From NCBI GenBank assembly GCA_017473115.1, contig JAFUNC010000009.1, positions 55,551 through 119,550 of the forward strand: a stretch of 64,000 nt of DNA. Direction: 5' to 3'. Positions 17,235 to 26,356 of the stretch are shown here, one piece after another; positions within the stretch are counted from its first letter, which is position 1, and the number at the start of each line of letters is the position of its first letter. A program made the position numbers and the translations under genes. Source of the stretch: Lachnospiraceae bacterium (GTDB lineage: Bacteria > Bacillota > Clostridia > Lachnospirales > Lachnospiraceae). The notes beneath the pieces were generated by a model. That model ran no database searches. It saw only the letters and a list, made by a program, of their open reading frames with translations, and was not told the DNA's origin.

Positions 17235-17981
17235 ATGAGAAAAATGGAAGAGGCGGTTTTAAGTCATGTAAAGACATTAATTTCCCAAGCGAATAATATT
17301 GTTTGTGTTACCGGATTGGGAACTGTGGTGGAAAGCGGTGGTGTGGATATCTGGTCTGTGGATAATCTCTATCGTATTGAGAAAGAGTATGGGGACAGTC
17401 CGGAGGAAATATTATCGGCAGGCATTTATGCGACCAAAAAAGAAAAATATTTTAACTTTTATAAGAAAGAAGTGATTCACACACTTCCTGTGCCCAGTGA
17501 AACGTTTGCGGCTTTGAAAAGATTGCAGGATATGGGGAAACTGCGCGCAACCATAAGTATGAATATATATGGGTTGGAGTACAGAAGCGGACTGCGTAAC
17601 GTAATTGAGTTTCAGGGAACCATTTATTCCAATTATTGCCCACAGTGCAAGAAGAATTTTTCTCTTGAATATATTTCGGAGGCCAAAGGCGTTCCCGTAT
17701 GTGATGATTGTAAAGTGGCCTTGCGTCCCGGTTTGCGCCTGTTTGGAGAGAGTGTACGAAATGACAGGATGACAGACGCGGCAATTGCATGTGCCAATGC
17801 TGATTTGGTTCTTGTTTTGGGTACAAATCTGTATGGCTCCAAAGTAAGATATTCAACCGGACATTATACCGGTAATAAGTTAATTCTGATTAATGAGGAA
17901 GAACATTTTACGGATCGTTATGCGGATTATGTAATTTACGGTAAATGTAAAGATGTTTTGCCTAAATTAGTGGAATCGTAA
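17235..17981 (+). CDS. Sir2-fold protein lacking catalytic residues (pseudo-sirtuin)
   Basis: A 248-residue protein with the layout of a sirtuin but altered active-site residues. The NAD-binding loop GAGxS is GLGTVV (27-32). The phenylalanine-arginine pair after it is Ile39-Trp40. The NID motif is NIY (110-112). The catalytic His in the HG motif is Gln127 (IEFQGT). The zinc module is intact (Cys135, Cys138, Cys156, Cys159), as is the late VLGTNLYGSKVRYSTGH strand. It is probably not a deacylase but may bind a nucleotide. The start ATG at 17235 has an AGGGG site at 9-base spacing. It has its own promoter and terminator. Confidence 0.83.
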   Translation: MRKMEEAVLSHVKTLISQANNIVCVTGLGTVVESGGVDIWSVDNLYRIEKEYGDSPEEILSAGIYATKKEKYFNFYKKEVIHTLPVPSETFAALKRLQDMGKLRATISMNIYGLEYRSGLRNVIEFQGTIYSNYCPQCKKNFSLEYISEAKGVPVCDDCKVALRPGLRLFGESVRNDRMTDAAIACANADLVLVLGTNLYGSKVRYSTGHYTGNKLILINEEEHFTDRYADYVIYGKCKDVLPKLVES

Positions 17982-17996
17982 ATGAGATAGTTTAAG

Positions 17997-18027
17997 GAGC
18001 CTTACCACAATCGGTAAGGCTCTTTTT
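17997..18027 (+). terminator. intrinsic terminator after the Sir2-like gene
   Basis: A perfect 10-base stem (GAGCCTTACC with GGTAAGGCTC), ACAATC loop, then five T. Confidence 0.9.
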
Positions 18028-18106
18028 ATGAAAAATTATATGTTGGAATTAAAAAAAGAAACAAGGTGTTAAAATATATTTTGGAGAATAAAAGAGGAGT
18101 TTAAAA

Positions 18107-19489
18107 GTGATAAAACATAGTCATGGTTATGATATGGAAAGCGGAAGTGTGTCAAAATTGTTGGCAAAACTGGCAATCCCGGCAGTGGTGGCGCAGGTGG
18201 TTAACCTGTTATATAACATCGTAGACCGTATTTATATTGGACATATTCCAGAAAGCGGATCCACGGCATTGACCGGTGTCGGACTTTTTATGGCGATACT
18301 TATGCTGATAAATGCATTTGCCATGTTGGCCGGTGCCGGAGGTGCACCGTTGGCTGCAATTGCAATGGGGAAGAAAGAGAATGAAAGAGCAGAAAAAATA
18401 GTGGGCAATTGCTTTACATTATTGCTGTTATTTGCATTGATTTTGACTGTGGTTTTTTATATATTTGCCCCGCAAATGTTATTGTTTTTTGGTGCAAGTG
18501 ATGCAACATTACCCTTTGCAGTGGATTATGCAAGAATTTATATTTTGGGAAGTGTTTTTGCTTTAATCGTGTTGGGAATGAATCCGTTTATCACGACACA
18601 GGGATTTGCGAAAGTAAGTATGTTCACAACAATAATCGGTGCAATTTTAAATATTATTTTGGATCCGATCTTCATATTCGGATTTCATATGGGAGTAAAA
18701 GGAGCAGCATTTGCTACGGTAATCAGTCAGGCAGTGGGGGCTTTGTGGGTTCTTCGCTTTTTGACAGGAAAGAAAACGAATTTGAAGTTGCGATTTCAAA
18801 ATATGAAATTAATGCCGCGTATATTTGGTCCCTGTCTTGCATTGGGAATTTCTACATTTGTTATGATGTCGACGGAGAGTCTTCTCTCGATTAGTTTTAC
18901 ATTCAGTCTTTCTAAATTCGGAGGAGATTTGGCAGTAGGGGCCATGACGATTCTTACCAGTGTAGCGTCCTTAGTTGTGATGCCGTTACAAGGAATCTGT
19001 CAAGGGGGACAGCCGATTATGAGTTATAATTACGGCGCCGGGAATATGGAACGGGTAAAGCAGGCATTTTTTACGCAGTTTATGTTATGTGCCGGATATG
19101 CAATAGTATTTTGGATTATAATTATGATTGTACCGGAATTTTTTGCGGGAATCTTTTCAGATGATGTTGCCTTGGTGCAATATACAGGATGGGCGATGAG
19201 AATCTATATGGCAGGTATTTTTGCTATGGGATTTCAGATTGCCTGCCAGCAGAGTTTTATGGCACTGGGACAGGCCAAAATCAGTTTGATTATGGCGTGT
19301 TTGCGAAAAATTGTTTTACTGATTCCTTTTATTTTTATTTTGCCGCTATTCTTTGAAAATAAAGTGGCTGCAGTCTTTCTGGCGGAACCGATCAGTGATA
19401 TTTTGGCTGCTTTGGTTACGACCGTGACATTCGGGGTTACATTTGGTAAATTGTTAAACAGAAAAAAAGAAGAAACAATTAGGGAATAA
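18107..19489 (+). CDS. MATE family efflux transporter
   Basis: A 460-residue integral membrane protein with about 12 hydrophobic segments in two homologous halves. Family marks include LAKLAIPAVVAQVVNLLYNIVD at the N-terminus, the GMNPFITTQGF region in the first half and GICQGGQPIMSYNYGAGN in the second half. MATE proteins exchange cations for drugs or metabolites across the membrane. The start is GTG, preceded by GAGGAG at 7 bases. It has a shared bidirectional terminator with the convergent CorC-like gene. The substrate is unknown. Confidence 0.93.
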   Translation: MIKHSHGYDMESGSVSKLLAKLAIPAVVAQVVNLLYNIVDRIYIGHIPESGSTALTGVGLFMAILMLINAFAMLAGAGGAPLAAIAMGKKENERAEKIVGNCFTLLLLFALILTVVFYIFAPQMLLFFGASDATLPFAVDYARIYILGSVFALIVLGMNPFITTQGFAKVSMFTTIIGAILNIILDPIFIFGFHMGVKGAAFATVISQAVGALWVLRFLTGKKTNLKLRFQNMKLMPRIFGPCLALGISTFVMMSTESLLSISFTFSLSKFGGDLAVGAMTILTSVASLVVMPLQGICQGGQPIMSYNYGAGNMERVKQAFFTQFMLCAGYAIVFWIIIMIVPEFFAGIFSDDVALVQYTGWAMRIYMAGIFAMGFQIACQQSFMALGQAKISLIMACLRKIVLLIPFIFILPLFFENKVAAVFLAEPISDILAALVTTVTFGVTFGKLLNRKKEETIRE

Positions 19490-19493
19490 AAAT

Positions 19494-19532
19494 ATAAACT
19501 TCCGTTTATCTGCCTGATAAACGGAAGTTTAT
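19494..19532. terminator. bidirectional intrinsic terminator
   Basis: A 16-base perfect stem (ATAAACTTCCGTTTAT with its complement) around a seven-base loop separates the convergent MATE and CorC-like genes. A-rich and T-rich flanks suit both strands. Confidence 0.85.
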
Positions 19533-19543
19533 TTGGTTTCAGT

Positions 19544-20905
19544 TTAGTCTTCTTTGTTTTGTTCTGTTTTTTCTTCCTCATCTTCAGAAGTAGAGGCAGG
19601 AAGTTTCATTAAAACTTCTTCAATACGATTCTGGTTCACGGTCTGAACGGTAAGAACGGTTCCGTCCTCTAACTCTACGGTTTCACCCTCTTCCGGTAAT
19701 TTATCTAATTTTTCAATAATTAAACCACCAATGGAATCGTAGTCGTCACTGCTGAAATCGGTATCAATGGAATTGTTGATGTCATCCAGTTTCATACCGC
19801 CTGGTACGATGTAAGTATTGTCGCCCAAATCGTTGATTAACGTTTCTTCATCTTCATCGTACTCATCACGGATTTCTCCTACGATTTCTTCCAAAAGATC
19901 TTCCAAGGTAATCATACCTTCGGTAGAACCGTACTCATTCAATACAAGAGCAATATTAGCTGAACTTTTACGCATTTCCATCATTAAATCTGAAGTCTTC
20001 TTATACTCGTAAGTGTAGTACGCTTCTCGAAGAATGTCTTGGATGGCAAATTTCTCAGGATTTTCCACAAATAAAAAGTCCTTAATATTAATAATACCTA
20101 TAATATTGTCAGTTGAGTCATGGTATACCGGAAGTCGTGTATACATATTCTCGCGGAATACTTCCGTGATTTCTTTATATGTAGCAGTATCTTCCACAGA
20201 GACCATATCGATTCGGGGAATCATAATGTCTTTGGCGAGAGAATCACCGAAATCAAACACATTATAAATCATTTCACGTTCTTCTTCTTCGATTACACCG
20301 TCTTCATGGCTGACATCTACGTAACTTCTCAATTCGCTTTCGGTCATCGCATTATTTTTTTTGCTGGTGTCAATTCGGAAAATTTTTAAAATTCCAAGTG
20401 CAATTTTGTCCACAATAAAAATAACAGGGGTTAATACAATCATTAAAAAACGAATGATGGGGGCATATACCAAAGCGATTTTATCGGCATAAAGATTTGC
20501 CCATGTCTTCGGTACAATTTCACCGCCTAATAATACTGCAATTGTTAAAATTCCGGTTGCAAGACCTGTCATAAGGCTTGCTTGAAGTCCAAGCGGTTCG
20601 CTTAATGCAATTGCAATTGTGGTACCAATAGAAGATGCGGATAAGTTCACGACATTGTTACCGATAAGAATAGCACTTAATAACTTACTGTAACTGTCAA
20701 GAATTTTAAGTACCAGAGCGGCTCTTTTATTTCCTTCTTCTGCGAGACTGCGCATCTTAATACGATTAGACGTGGAAAATGCAGTTTCGGCGGATGAGAA
20801 GAATGCCGAAAGAATGATTAGAATTACTAAAATTACAAGTTGAAAAAAAATTGCCGGGCTGATTGCCGCCGGCGCTGCTGTTAAAATCAGACTGTCTGGG
20901 TCCAA
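19544..20905 (-). CDS. CorC/HlyC family protein (CNNM-CBS-CorC)
   Basis: A 453-residue membrane protein with a CNNM (DUF21) transmembrane domain (about 15-200, including LSAFFSSAETAFSTSNRIKM), a pair of CBS domains (about 215-340, with IMIPRIDMVSVEDTATY) and a C-terminal CorC_HlyC domain (about 355-435). Such proteins are linked to Mg2+ and Co2+ transport or its control; the older name haemolysin is misleading. The start is TTG, with AAGGAG at suitable spacing and no better ATG. The acidic C-terminal tail is rich in Glu. It is transcribed alone from a strong - strand promoter. Confidence 0.9.
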   Translation of the reverse strand: MDPDSLILTAAPAAISPAIFFQLVILVILIILSAFFSSAETAFSTSNRIKMRSLAEEGNKRAALVLKILDSYSKLLSAILIGNNVVNLSASSIGTTIAIALSEPLGLQASLMTGLATGILTIAVLLGGEIVPKTWANLYADKIALVYAPIIRFLMIVLTPVIFIVDKIALGILKIFRIDTSKKNNAMTESELRSYVDVSHEDGVIEEEEREMIYNVFDFGDSLAKDIMIPRIDMVSVEDTATYKEITEVFRENMYTRLPVYHDSTDNIIGIINIKDFLFVENPEKFAIQDILREAYYTYEYKKTSDLMMEMRKSSANIALVLNEYGSTEGMITLEDLLEEIVGEIRDEYDEDEETLINDLGDNTYIVPGGMKLDDINNSIDTDFSSDDYDSIGGLIIEKLDKLPEEGETVELEDGTVLTVQTVNQNRIEEVLMKLPASTSEDEEEKTEQNKED

Positions 20906-20972
20906 AATTTGTTACTCCTTTTCTTTATAAAAGTATTTAGTTCATAAACTATATTACGAACCATTAGAATGA

Positions 20973-21001
20973 AATATACAAAATATCTTATATTCTGTCA
21001 A
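20973..21001 (-). promoter_or_regulatory. sigma-A-type promoter for the CorC-like gene
   Basis: On the - strand: consensus -35 TTGACA, 17-base spacer, -10 TATATT. This is the best promoter match in the window. A divergent + strand candidate (TTTACC at 21038, 18 bases, TACTAT) could serve the next gene. Confidence 0.8.
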
Positions 21002-21154
21002 GTTCTTAATCAAAAAAACCGTTGTAAAATAAGGATATTTACCGAGTTTTTACCGCAATGATACTATATAAAGCAGGGAAGCAATCATATCTGTAAAAGC
21101 CTTAGCATACTTTGAAACAGGAGACAATATTTTTAATCAAAGGAGCGAATTGTG

Positions 21155-21538
21155 ATGGAAAAAAAGAGTGCTGCAGGATTTATGAAACATGAACTGCCGC
21201 TGTGGCTTTTTACCTTAACTGGTGCGTATATTATTACAGGACTACTGCTTTTTTTGCTGGCATTTTTGGTATACCAGTTTCATCTGGGAGAGAAAGTGGT
21301 TGATATTGCAATTATCATTGTGTACATACTGGCCAATTTTTTGGCGGGTATTTTTATCGGAAAGAAAAAGAAGGTAAAAAGGTATTTGGCGGGATTGGGA
21401 ATCGGCGTCGGATATTTTGTTCTTTTGGTAGCGGTAAGTTTAATTTGTAATCATGGGTTTCAGGATTTTGCCGGTAATTTTTTTACAACATTGGCGATTT
21501 GTGCCGGAGCGGGAACGATAGGCGGTATGTTAAGTTAA
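21155..21538 (+). CDS. small four-TM membrane protein (TIGR04086-like)
   Basis: A 127-residue protein with four predicted membrane segments: LWLFTLTGAYIITGLLLF, VVDIAIIIVYILANFLAG, YLAGLGIGVGYFVLLVAV and a glycine-rich C-terminal TTLAICAGAGTIGGML. The length, topology and ending resemble the TIGR04086 family of Firmicutes membrane proteins, whose function is unknown. The ATG at 21155 follows AGGAG by 9 bases; a GTG directly before it is also possible. It stands between divergent and separately promoted neighbours. Confidence 0.7.
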   Translation: MEKKSAAGFMKHELPLWLFTLTGAYIITGLLLFLLAFLVYQFHLGEKVVDIAIIIVYILANFLAGIFIGKKKKVKRYLAGLGIGVGYFVLLVAVSLICNHGFQDFAGNFFTTLAICAGAGTIGGMLS

Positions 21539-21555
21539 AATCAAAATATCCTATA

Positions 21556-21585
21556 TTGACGAATATATTAGAATAGAAGTAAAAT
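21556..21585 (+). promoter_or_regulatory. sigma-A-type promoter for the hybrid kinase
   Basis: -35 TTGACG and -10 TAAAAT with an 18-base spacer, 42 bases before the kinase ATG. Confidence 0.65.
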
Positions 21586-21626
21586 AAATAGTTAGATAAA
21601 AACGCTTTCAAAGGAAGTCTTTTCAT

Positions 21627-23894
21627 ATGACCAAAACTACCAAAGAAAAAGATGAGATTTCATTATACATTCATGATAGGGAACATATTGCCAACGAATA
21701 TGTTATGAAATGTTTTACCATCACTATGTGGGTATATACAACCGCTTTTATATTAAACCTGCTGGATATTTTTGTGGTCCAACAGGAATTGATGTTAAAA
21801 GGTTATCTTCCGTCTATGGTAATATATTTTATTGCTTTTATTGTATCCAAATTAATGTCACCTACAAATAAAATCAAAAAATATATCATTATAAGCGGTA
21901 GTATTTATGTATTTATGATTGCCGGCGTTTTTATTACCTATCATGCGATTTTGATATCCATATTGCCGTTTTTATATGCGACCTTGTATTCTTCCAAAAG
22001 AGTGTTGAGATTTGTTTATATTATGTCGGTAATCAGTACGGTTGTAGTGGTCTATTGCGGATATTTCTTTGGACTTTGCGATGCGAATATGGCACTCCTT
22101 ACTACGGGAACTCTGGCGGAACATTCACAAAACGGTGTTTTTATACTGACGCAGGTCAATACCAATCCATGGCTTACACTGTTTTTATTTTTTGTATTGC
22201 CCCGGTGTTTGATTTATGTTGCGTTTATGTCAATTTGCAGCAGTATTTTCAGTATTGTCAGCGGAAGTATAGAGAAAGCACAACTTACGGAGGAATTGGA
22301 AAAAGCAAAGGAAGATGCCGAACGTGCAAATCAGGCAAAAACCAAGTTTCTTGCCAGAATGTCCCATGAAATCCGTACACCCATCAATGCAATATTCGGT
22401 ATGAATGAAATGATTATGCGTGAAAGTACGGAACCACCTATTCAGAAGTATGCAAGAGATGTCAAAGATTCTTCAGAGGTACTACTGAATATTGTGAATG
22501 ATATTTTGGATTCCTCCAAGATTGAGTCAGGTATGATGGAACTGGTTGAAAATGAGTATGAAATCAGCAGTTTAATCAATGACTTATATAATATGATTAG
22601 TATTAAGGCTAAAGAAAAAGGGCTGGAGTTGGAGATGGATATTGATGCATCCATTCCGCGTCGATATTACGGAGATGATAAACGTATCCGACAGGTATTA
22701 ATGAATCTGTTAAGCAATGGTGTCAAATATACCAAAAAAGGTAAAGTAACATTGAAGATTACCTGTGTAAAAAATGATGGTATGGCTGTGTTGCATTTTT
22801 CGGTAAAAGATACCGGGATTGGAATACGGGAAGAAGATATCGATAAATTATACGATGAATTTAAACGTTTTGATACGGAGCGGAACCGTAATATAGAAGG
22901 TACCGGTCTTGGAATGAACATTGCGAGACAGTTTTTGAAATTAATGGGCAGTGAATTACATATTCAGAGTGAATATGAAAAGGGAAGTGAGTTTTCTTTT
23001 GAACTTGCGCAACAGATAGTGGATGAAACACCAATCGGTGATCTGCGCGGACAATTTCAGAAGGAACAGCAGGATGAACAGGAAAGAATTTATTTTACCG
23101 CAACTAAAGCCAATGTTATGGTGGTTGATGATTATCCTATGAATCTCAAAGTGTTCAAAAGCCTTGTAAAGAATACGGGAATACAGGTCAGTACGGCAGA
23201 AAGCGGTAAGGCGTGTATTCAACTTCTGAAAGAGCAGAAATTCGATTTGGTTTTTTTGGATCATATGATGCCTGAGATGGATGGTATTGAAACACTAAAC
23301 CGGATCAAAGAAGAGAACTTGTGTGAGAATGTTCCCGTTATCATGCTTACGGCAAATGCCATTATTGGTGACAGAGAGCGCTTTTTGGCGGAAGGATTTG
23401 ATGATTTTCTGACGAAGCCCATCATGCCGGATTTGTTGGATCAAATGCTGTTGGATTATTTGCCGGAAGAGTATATTACTTATGAGGAAAAGAAAGAAGA
23501 GGAAACCTCTATGGTGAAAGTAACAAAGGAAGAATATTATGATGCAATCCGTACCAAGTTACCTGAATTGGATTACAAGATGGGTCTTACCACCTGTGCC
23601 GGTGATTCGGAATTTTATCTTGAACTGTTGAAGGATTTTACGGAATTGCCTGTCAAGGAAGAATTGAATCGCTTTTTAAAGGAAGCGGATGCTAAGAATT
23701 ACTGTATCCGTGTACACGGATTTAAAAACAATGCTTACTCCATCGGAGCCAAAACCATCGGGGATTTGGCTTATGAATTGGAAAAAATAACGAAAGATGA
23801 CATGTTTGATAAAGTGCCGGAACTGCAGGAGCATATGTTTGAATTATATGACAGCGTCTGCAGAAGATTTAATGAGGTACTGGTTCTTTCGTAG
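21627..23894 (+). CDS. hybrid sensor histidine kinase (TM-HisKA-HATPase-REC-HPt)
   Basis: A 755-residue membrane kinase. Six or so hydrophobic segments fill residues 30-215, then a short coiled coil (EELEKAKEDAERANQAKTK). HisKA has the phospho-acceptor in MSHEIRTPINAIFG. HATPase_c has VLMNLLSNGVKYT, VKDTGIGI and GTGLGMN. A REC domain (about 495-610) has VMVVDDYP, the acceptor Asp in FLDHMMPEMDG and LTKP. A C-terminal HPt domain has HGFKNNA. All phosphorelay residues are present. No extracytoplasmic sensor domain is seen. The next gene, an HD-GYP-REC protein 62 bases downstream, is the natural phosphate acceptor. Confidence 0.9.
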   Translation: MTKTTKEKDEISLYIHDREHIANEYVMKCFTITMWVYTTAFILNLLDIFVVQQELMLKGYLPSMVIYFIAFIVSKLMSPTNKIKKYIIISGSIYVFMIAGVFITYHAILISILPFLYATLYSSKRVLRFVYIMSVISTVVVVYCGYFFGLCDANMALLTTGTLAEHSQNGVFILTQVNTNPWLTLFLFFVLPRCLIYVAFMSICSSIFSIVSGSIEKAQLTEELEKAKEDAERANQAKTKFLARMSHEIRTPINAIFGMNEMIMRESTEPPIQKYARDVKDSSEVLLNIVNDILDSSKIESGMMELVENEYEISSLINDLYNMISIKAKEKGLELEMDIDASIPRRYYGDDKRIRQVLMNLLSNGVKYTKKGKVTLKITCVKNDGMAVLHFSVKDTGIGIREEDIDKLYDEFKRFDTERNRNIEGTGLGMNIARQFLKLMGSELHIQSEYEKGSEFSFELAQQIVDETPIGDLRGQFQKEQQDEQERIYFTATKANVMVVDDYPMNLKVFKSLVKNTGIQVSTAESGKACIQLLKEQKFDLVFLDHMMPEMDGIETLNRIKEENLCENVPVIMLTANAIIGDRERFLAEGFDDFLTKPIMPDLLDQMLLDYLPEEYITYEEKKEEETSMVKVTKEEYYDAIRTKLPELDYKMGLTTCAGDSEFYLELLKDFTELPVKEELNRFLKEADAKNYCIRVHGFKNNAYSIGAKTIGDLAYELEKITKDDMFDKVPELQEHMFELYDSVCRRFNEVLVLS

Positions 23895-23956
23895 AGTTTT
23901 TTCTTCTTGTACTTTGAACAATTAGGGGTGTTTTCAAAAAGAAAAGGAAGATACAA

Positions 23957-26005
23957 ATGATTTATTATTATCTGATAACAACGGTTTTAGCGGTTATAAA
24001 CTTAATTATGCTGGTCTATACCTATGAAAACAAAAAGGCCAATTATTATTTTATGCTGTCCATGCTGATTATGTCCGTATCAAATTTCGGTTATCTGGCT
24101 GTGGCTTTGTCAACGGATTTAAGTGAAGCGGTTTTGGCTAATAAAATCGGCTATATAGGCGGATGTTTCATACCTTTAATTACGCTATTTTTAATTTGTA
24201 CCATTTGTAATTACAGCATACCGAGTTGGATTCGCTATATTTTATACGGATATAGTTTCGGTGTATATTTTATGGCACTGAGCATAGGATACAGTGATTT
24301 GTATTATAAGGATTTGTCCTTGGGTAAGTTAGGTGATGCTACCATTCTGGTCCATTCTTACGGTATCGGACATGTTTTCTTTTATGTCATATTATACGGT
24401 TATCTCGTGGCGGAAATCATTATTCTGTGGCGTCAGTTTATCAGAAAAAAGGCAGTGTCTAAAAGCAAATTATGGATATTGTCGCTGATGGTTATTTTTA
24501 ATATTATAATTTTTATCATTGGACGAATGATACAGCCTGATTTGGAAATTATGTCGGCATTATATGTGGTAGACGGTTGGGTTTTCTTATATCTGCAAAA
24601 AAAGAGTATGATGTACAACTTGGAAGACAGTATTGCAAGTACCATACAAACCCAGGAAGTCTATGGCTATATTATGTTTGATAATGAACTGCGATATATG
24701 GGGTGCAATAAGGTGGCCCAAAATGTTTTTCCGGGGATTGAGACTTGCAAAGTGGATTACAGGATTGATAAAAATGACACGGTAAAAGAACTTTCGGAAT
24801 GGCTACTTTCTTTTGTTCAAAACGGAGTGGACAAACATCAATACCGTAGTGGTGAGGAGTATTTTGAAATCAAAATCAGCCGGGTTTGGTATCGAAATAA
24901 AGCCCGGGGGTATGTTGTTGAGATTAAAGATGAGACAGACCGTTTGAAATACATGAGTCTTTTATCCAATTATAATACCGAACTGTTGAAGAAAGTAAAT
25001 GAACAGACGGGAGAATTGGTCGAACAGCAAAAACGCACAAAGGAATTGTTTTTACAAACGGTAACGGCCTTGAGTGAAGCTGTGGATGCCAAAGACAGAT
25101 ATACCAGCGGTCATTCCAAGCGTGTGGCGGAGTATGCCCGCATGATCGCGGCACGGCTGGGTAAAAGCAAAGAAGAGCAGGATGAAATTTATCGTGCAGG
25201 GCTGCTTCATGATGTTGGTAAGAACCGCATTCCCGTAGAAATTATTAATAAAGCAGGAAAATTAACGGATGAAGAATACAATATCATTAAAGTACATCCG
25301 GTTACCGGTTATCATATCTTAAGCGGTATTTCCGGCAGTGAGCAGATTGCCCTTGCTGCAAAGTATCATCATGAACGTTATGACGGTAGAGGATATCCGA
25401 ACGGCCTTGCCGGAGATAAAATTCCGGAAGTGGCCAGAATTCTTGGGGTGGCGGATTCTTATGATGCCATGACCAGCAATCGAAGTTATCGTAGCGGGTT
25501 GCCGCAGGAAGTGGTTAAGGAAGAAATCATAAAAGGACGAGGGACTCAGTTCGACCCTGAGATTGCAGATGTTATGCTGGAGTTAATGGAAGAGGATAAA
25601 GAGTATAGCATGCGTCAGACAGATTCCTTGCAACATCGTATTTTGATTGTGGATGATGAACCGATGAATCATAAAATGTTACGCCATATTATGTCGGATG
25701 AGCCAAGATATGAGATTGTAGCAGTAAAAGGCGGCAGCGAAGCCTTAAAGGAATTAAATCGGGAACGATACGATTTGATTTTCCTGGATGTAATGATGCC
25801 GGAGATGGATGGTTTGGAAACATTGCGTCATATCCGTAAAATCTACAATACACCGGTTGTACTTATGACCGGTAATAAGACTTTGGATACCTCGGCGGGG
25901 TTTGCTGAACTGGGATGTAATGATTATATTACGAAACCGTTTCTTCCTTTGCTGATTAAAGAGGTAGTACATAATATGACGGAAAGAACCCAAATCCATC
26001 AATAA
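23957..26005 (+). CDS. 7TM-HD-GYP-REC c-di-GMP phosphodiesterase
   Basis: A 682-residue protein with seven hydrophobic segments (about 1-215, like the N-terminal 7TM region of some histidine kinases), a PAS-like section (about 225-330), a short coiled coil, an HD-GYP domain (about 360-535) and a C-terminal REC domain (about 555-680). HD-GYP marks are HSKRVAEYA, LLHDVGKNRIPVEI (H418, D419), HHERYDGRGYP and GVADSYDAMTS, so c-di-GMP hydrolysis is expected. REC has ILIVDDEP, FLDVMMPEMDG, LMTGN and TKPF. REC at the C-terminus is the reverse of the RpfG arrangement. It is probably co-transcribed with the upstream hybrid kinase. Confidence 0.9.
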   Translation: MIYYYLITTVLAVINLIMLVYTYENKKANYYFMLSMLIMSVSNFGYLAVALSTDLSEAVLANKIGYIGGCFIPLITLFLICTICNYSIPSWIRYILYGYSFGVYFMALSIGYSDLYYKDLSLGKLGDATILVHSYGIGHVFFYVILYGYLVAEIIILWRQFIRKKAVSKSKLWILSLMVIFNIIIFIIGRMIQPDLEIMSALYVVDGWVFLYLQKKSMMYNLEDSIASTIQTQEVYGYIMFDNELRYMGCNKVAQNVFPGIETCKVDYRIDKNDTVKELSEWLLSFVQNGVDKHQYRSGEEYFEIKISRVWYRNKARGYVVEIKDETDRLKYMSLLSNYNTELLKKVNEQTGELVEQQKRTKELFLQTVTALSEAVDAKDRYTSGHSKRVAEYARMIAARLGKSKEEQDEIYRAGLLHDVGKNRIPVEIINKAGKLTDEEYNIIKVHPVTGYHILSGISGSEQIALAAKYHHERYDGRGYPNGLAGDKIPEVARILGVADSYDAMTSNRSYRSGLPQEVVKEEIIKGRGTQFDPEIADVMLELMEEDKEYSMRQTDSLQHRILIVDDEPMNHKMLRHIMSDEPRYEIVAVKGGSEALKELNRERYDLIFLDVMMPEMDGLETLRHIRKIYNTPVVLMTGNKTLDTSAGFAELGCNDYITKPFLPLLIKEVVHNMTERTQIHQ

Positions 26006-26029
26006 CGATGTAAAAATGAAAAAAAGGCT

Positions 26030-26057
26030 TTTATAATTAAAAAAGATATGCTATACT
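26030..26057 (+). promoter_or_regulatory. promoter for the SCIFF gene
   Basis: -35 TTTATA and -10 TATACT with a 16-base spacer, 36 bases before the SCIFF start codon. Confidence 0.6.
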
Positions 26058-26093
26058 TGACCGAGAGCAGAAATTTTCGAAGGAGGCTTAACG

Positions 26094-26237
26094 ATGAAAC
26101 ATATTAAGACTTTAAATACCAGAGATTATAAGAAATCTTTAAAAAAGGGCGGATGTGGCGAATGCCAGACATCATGCCAGTCAGCATGTAAGACATCTTG
26201 CACTGTTGGTAACCAGAGCTGTGAACAGGCAAAATAA
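26094..26237 (+). CDS. SCIFF precursor peptide (six-cysteine ranthipeptide)
   Basis: A 47-residue peptide beginning MKHIKTLNTRDYKKSLKKGG, followed by six cysteines at 21, 24, 28, 32, 36 and 43. This is the hallmark of SCIFF (six cysteines in forty-five residues), a RiPP precursor almost universal in Clostridia. The basic N-terminal part is the leader; Cys residues become donors for radical thioether links to downstream residues, with Thr and other residues between them as candidate acceptors. It has a strong AAGGAGG site. Its maturase lies 119 bases downstream. The biological role of mature SCIFF is unknown. Confidence 0.95.
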   Translation: MKHIKTLNTRDYKKSLKKGGCGECQTSCQSACKTSCTVGNQSCEQAK

Positions 26238-26258
26238 GATTGGTTGAAAGATTAGGGG

Positions 26259-26286
26259 GGCAGCGTTTTAAGACGCTGCCTTTGTT
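26259..26286 (+). terminator. attenuator-like terminator between SCIFF and maturase
   Basis: A perfect 8-base stem (GGCAGCGT with ACGCTGCC) closes a TTTAAG loop, followed by TTTGTT. Partial termination here would give more peptide mRNA than maturase mRNA. Confidence 0.75.
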
Positions 26287-26356
26287 ATGACAAGAAGAAG
26301 CACGGATAGGGACAGAGTTTGTAAAATGTCCGGCATATCCTTGGGAGGAATAGAAC

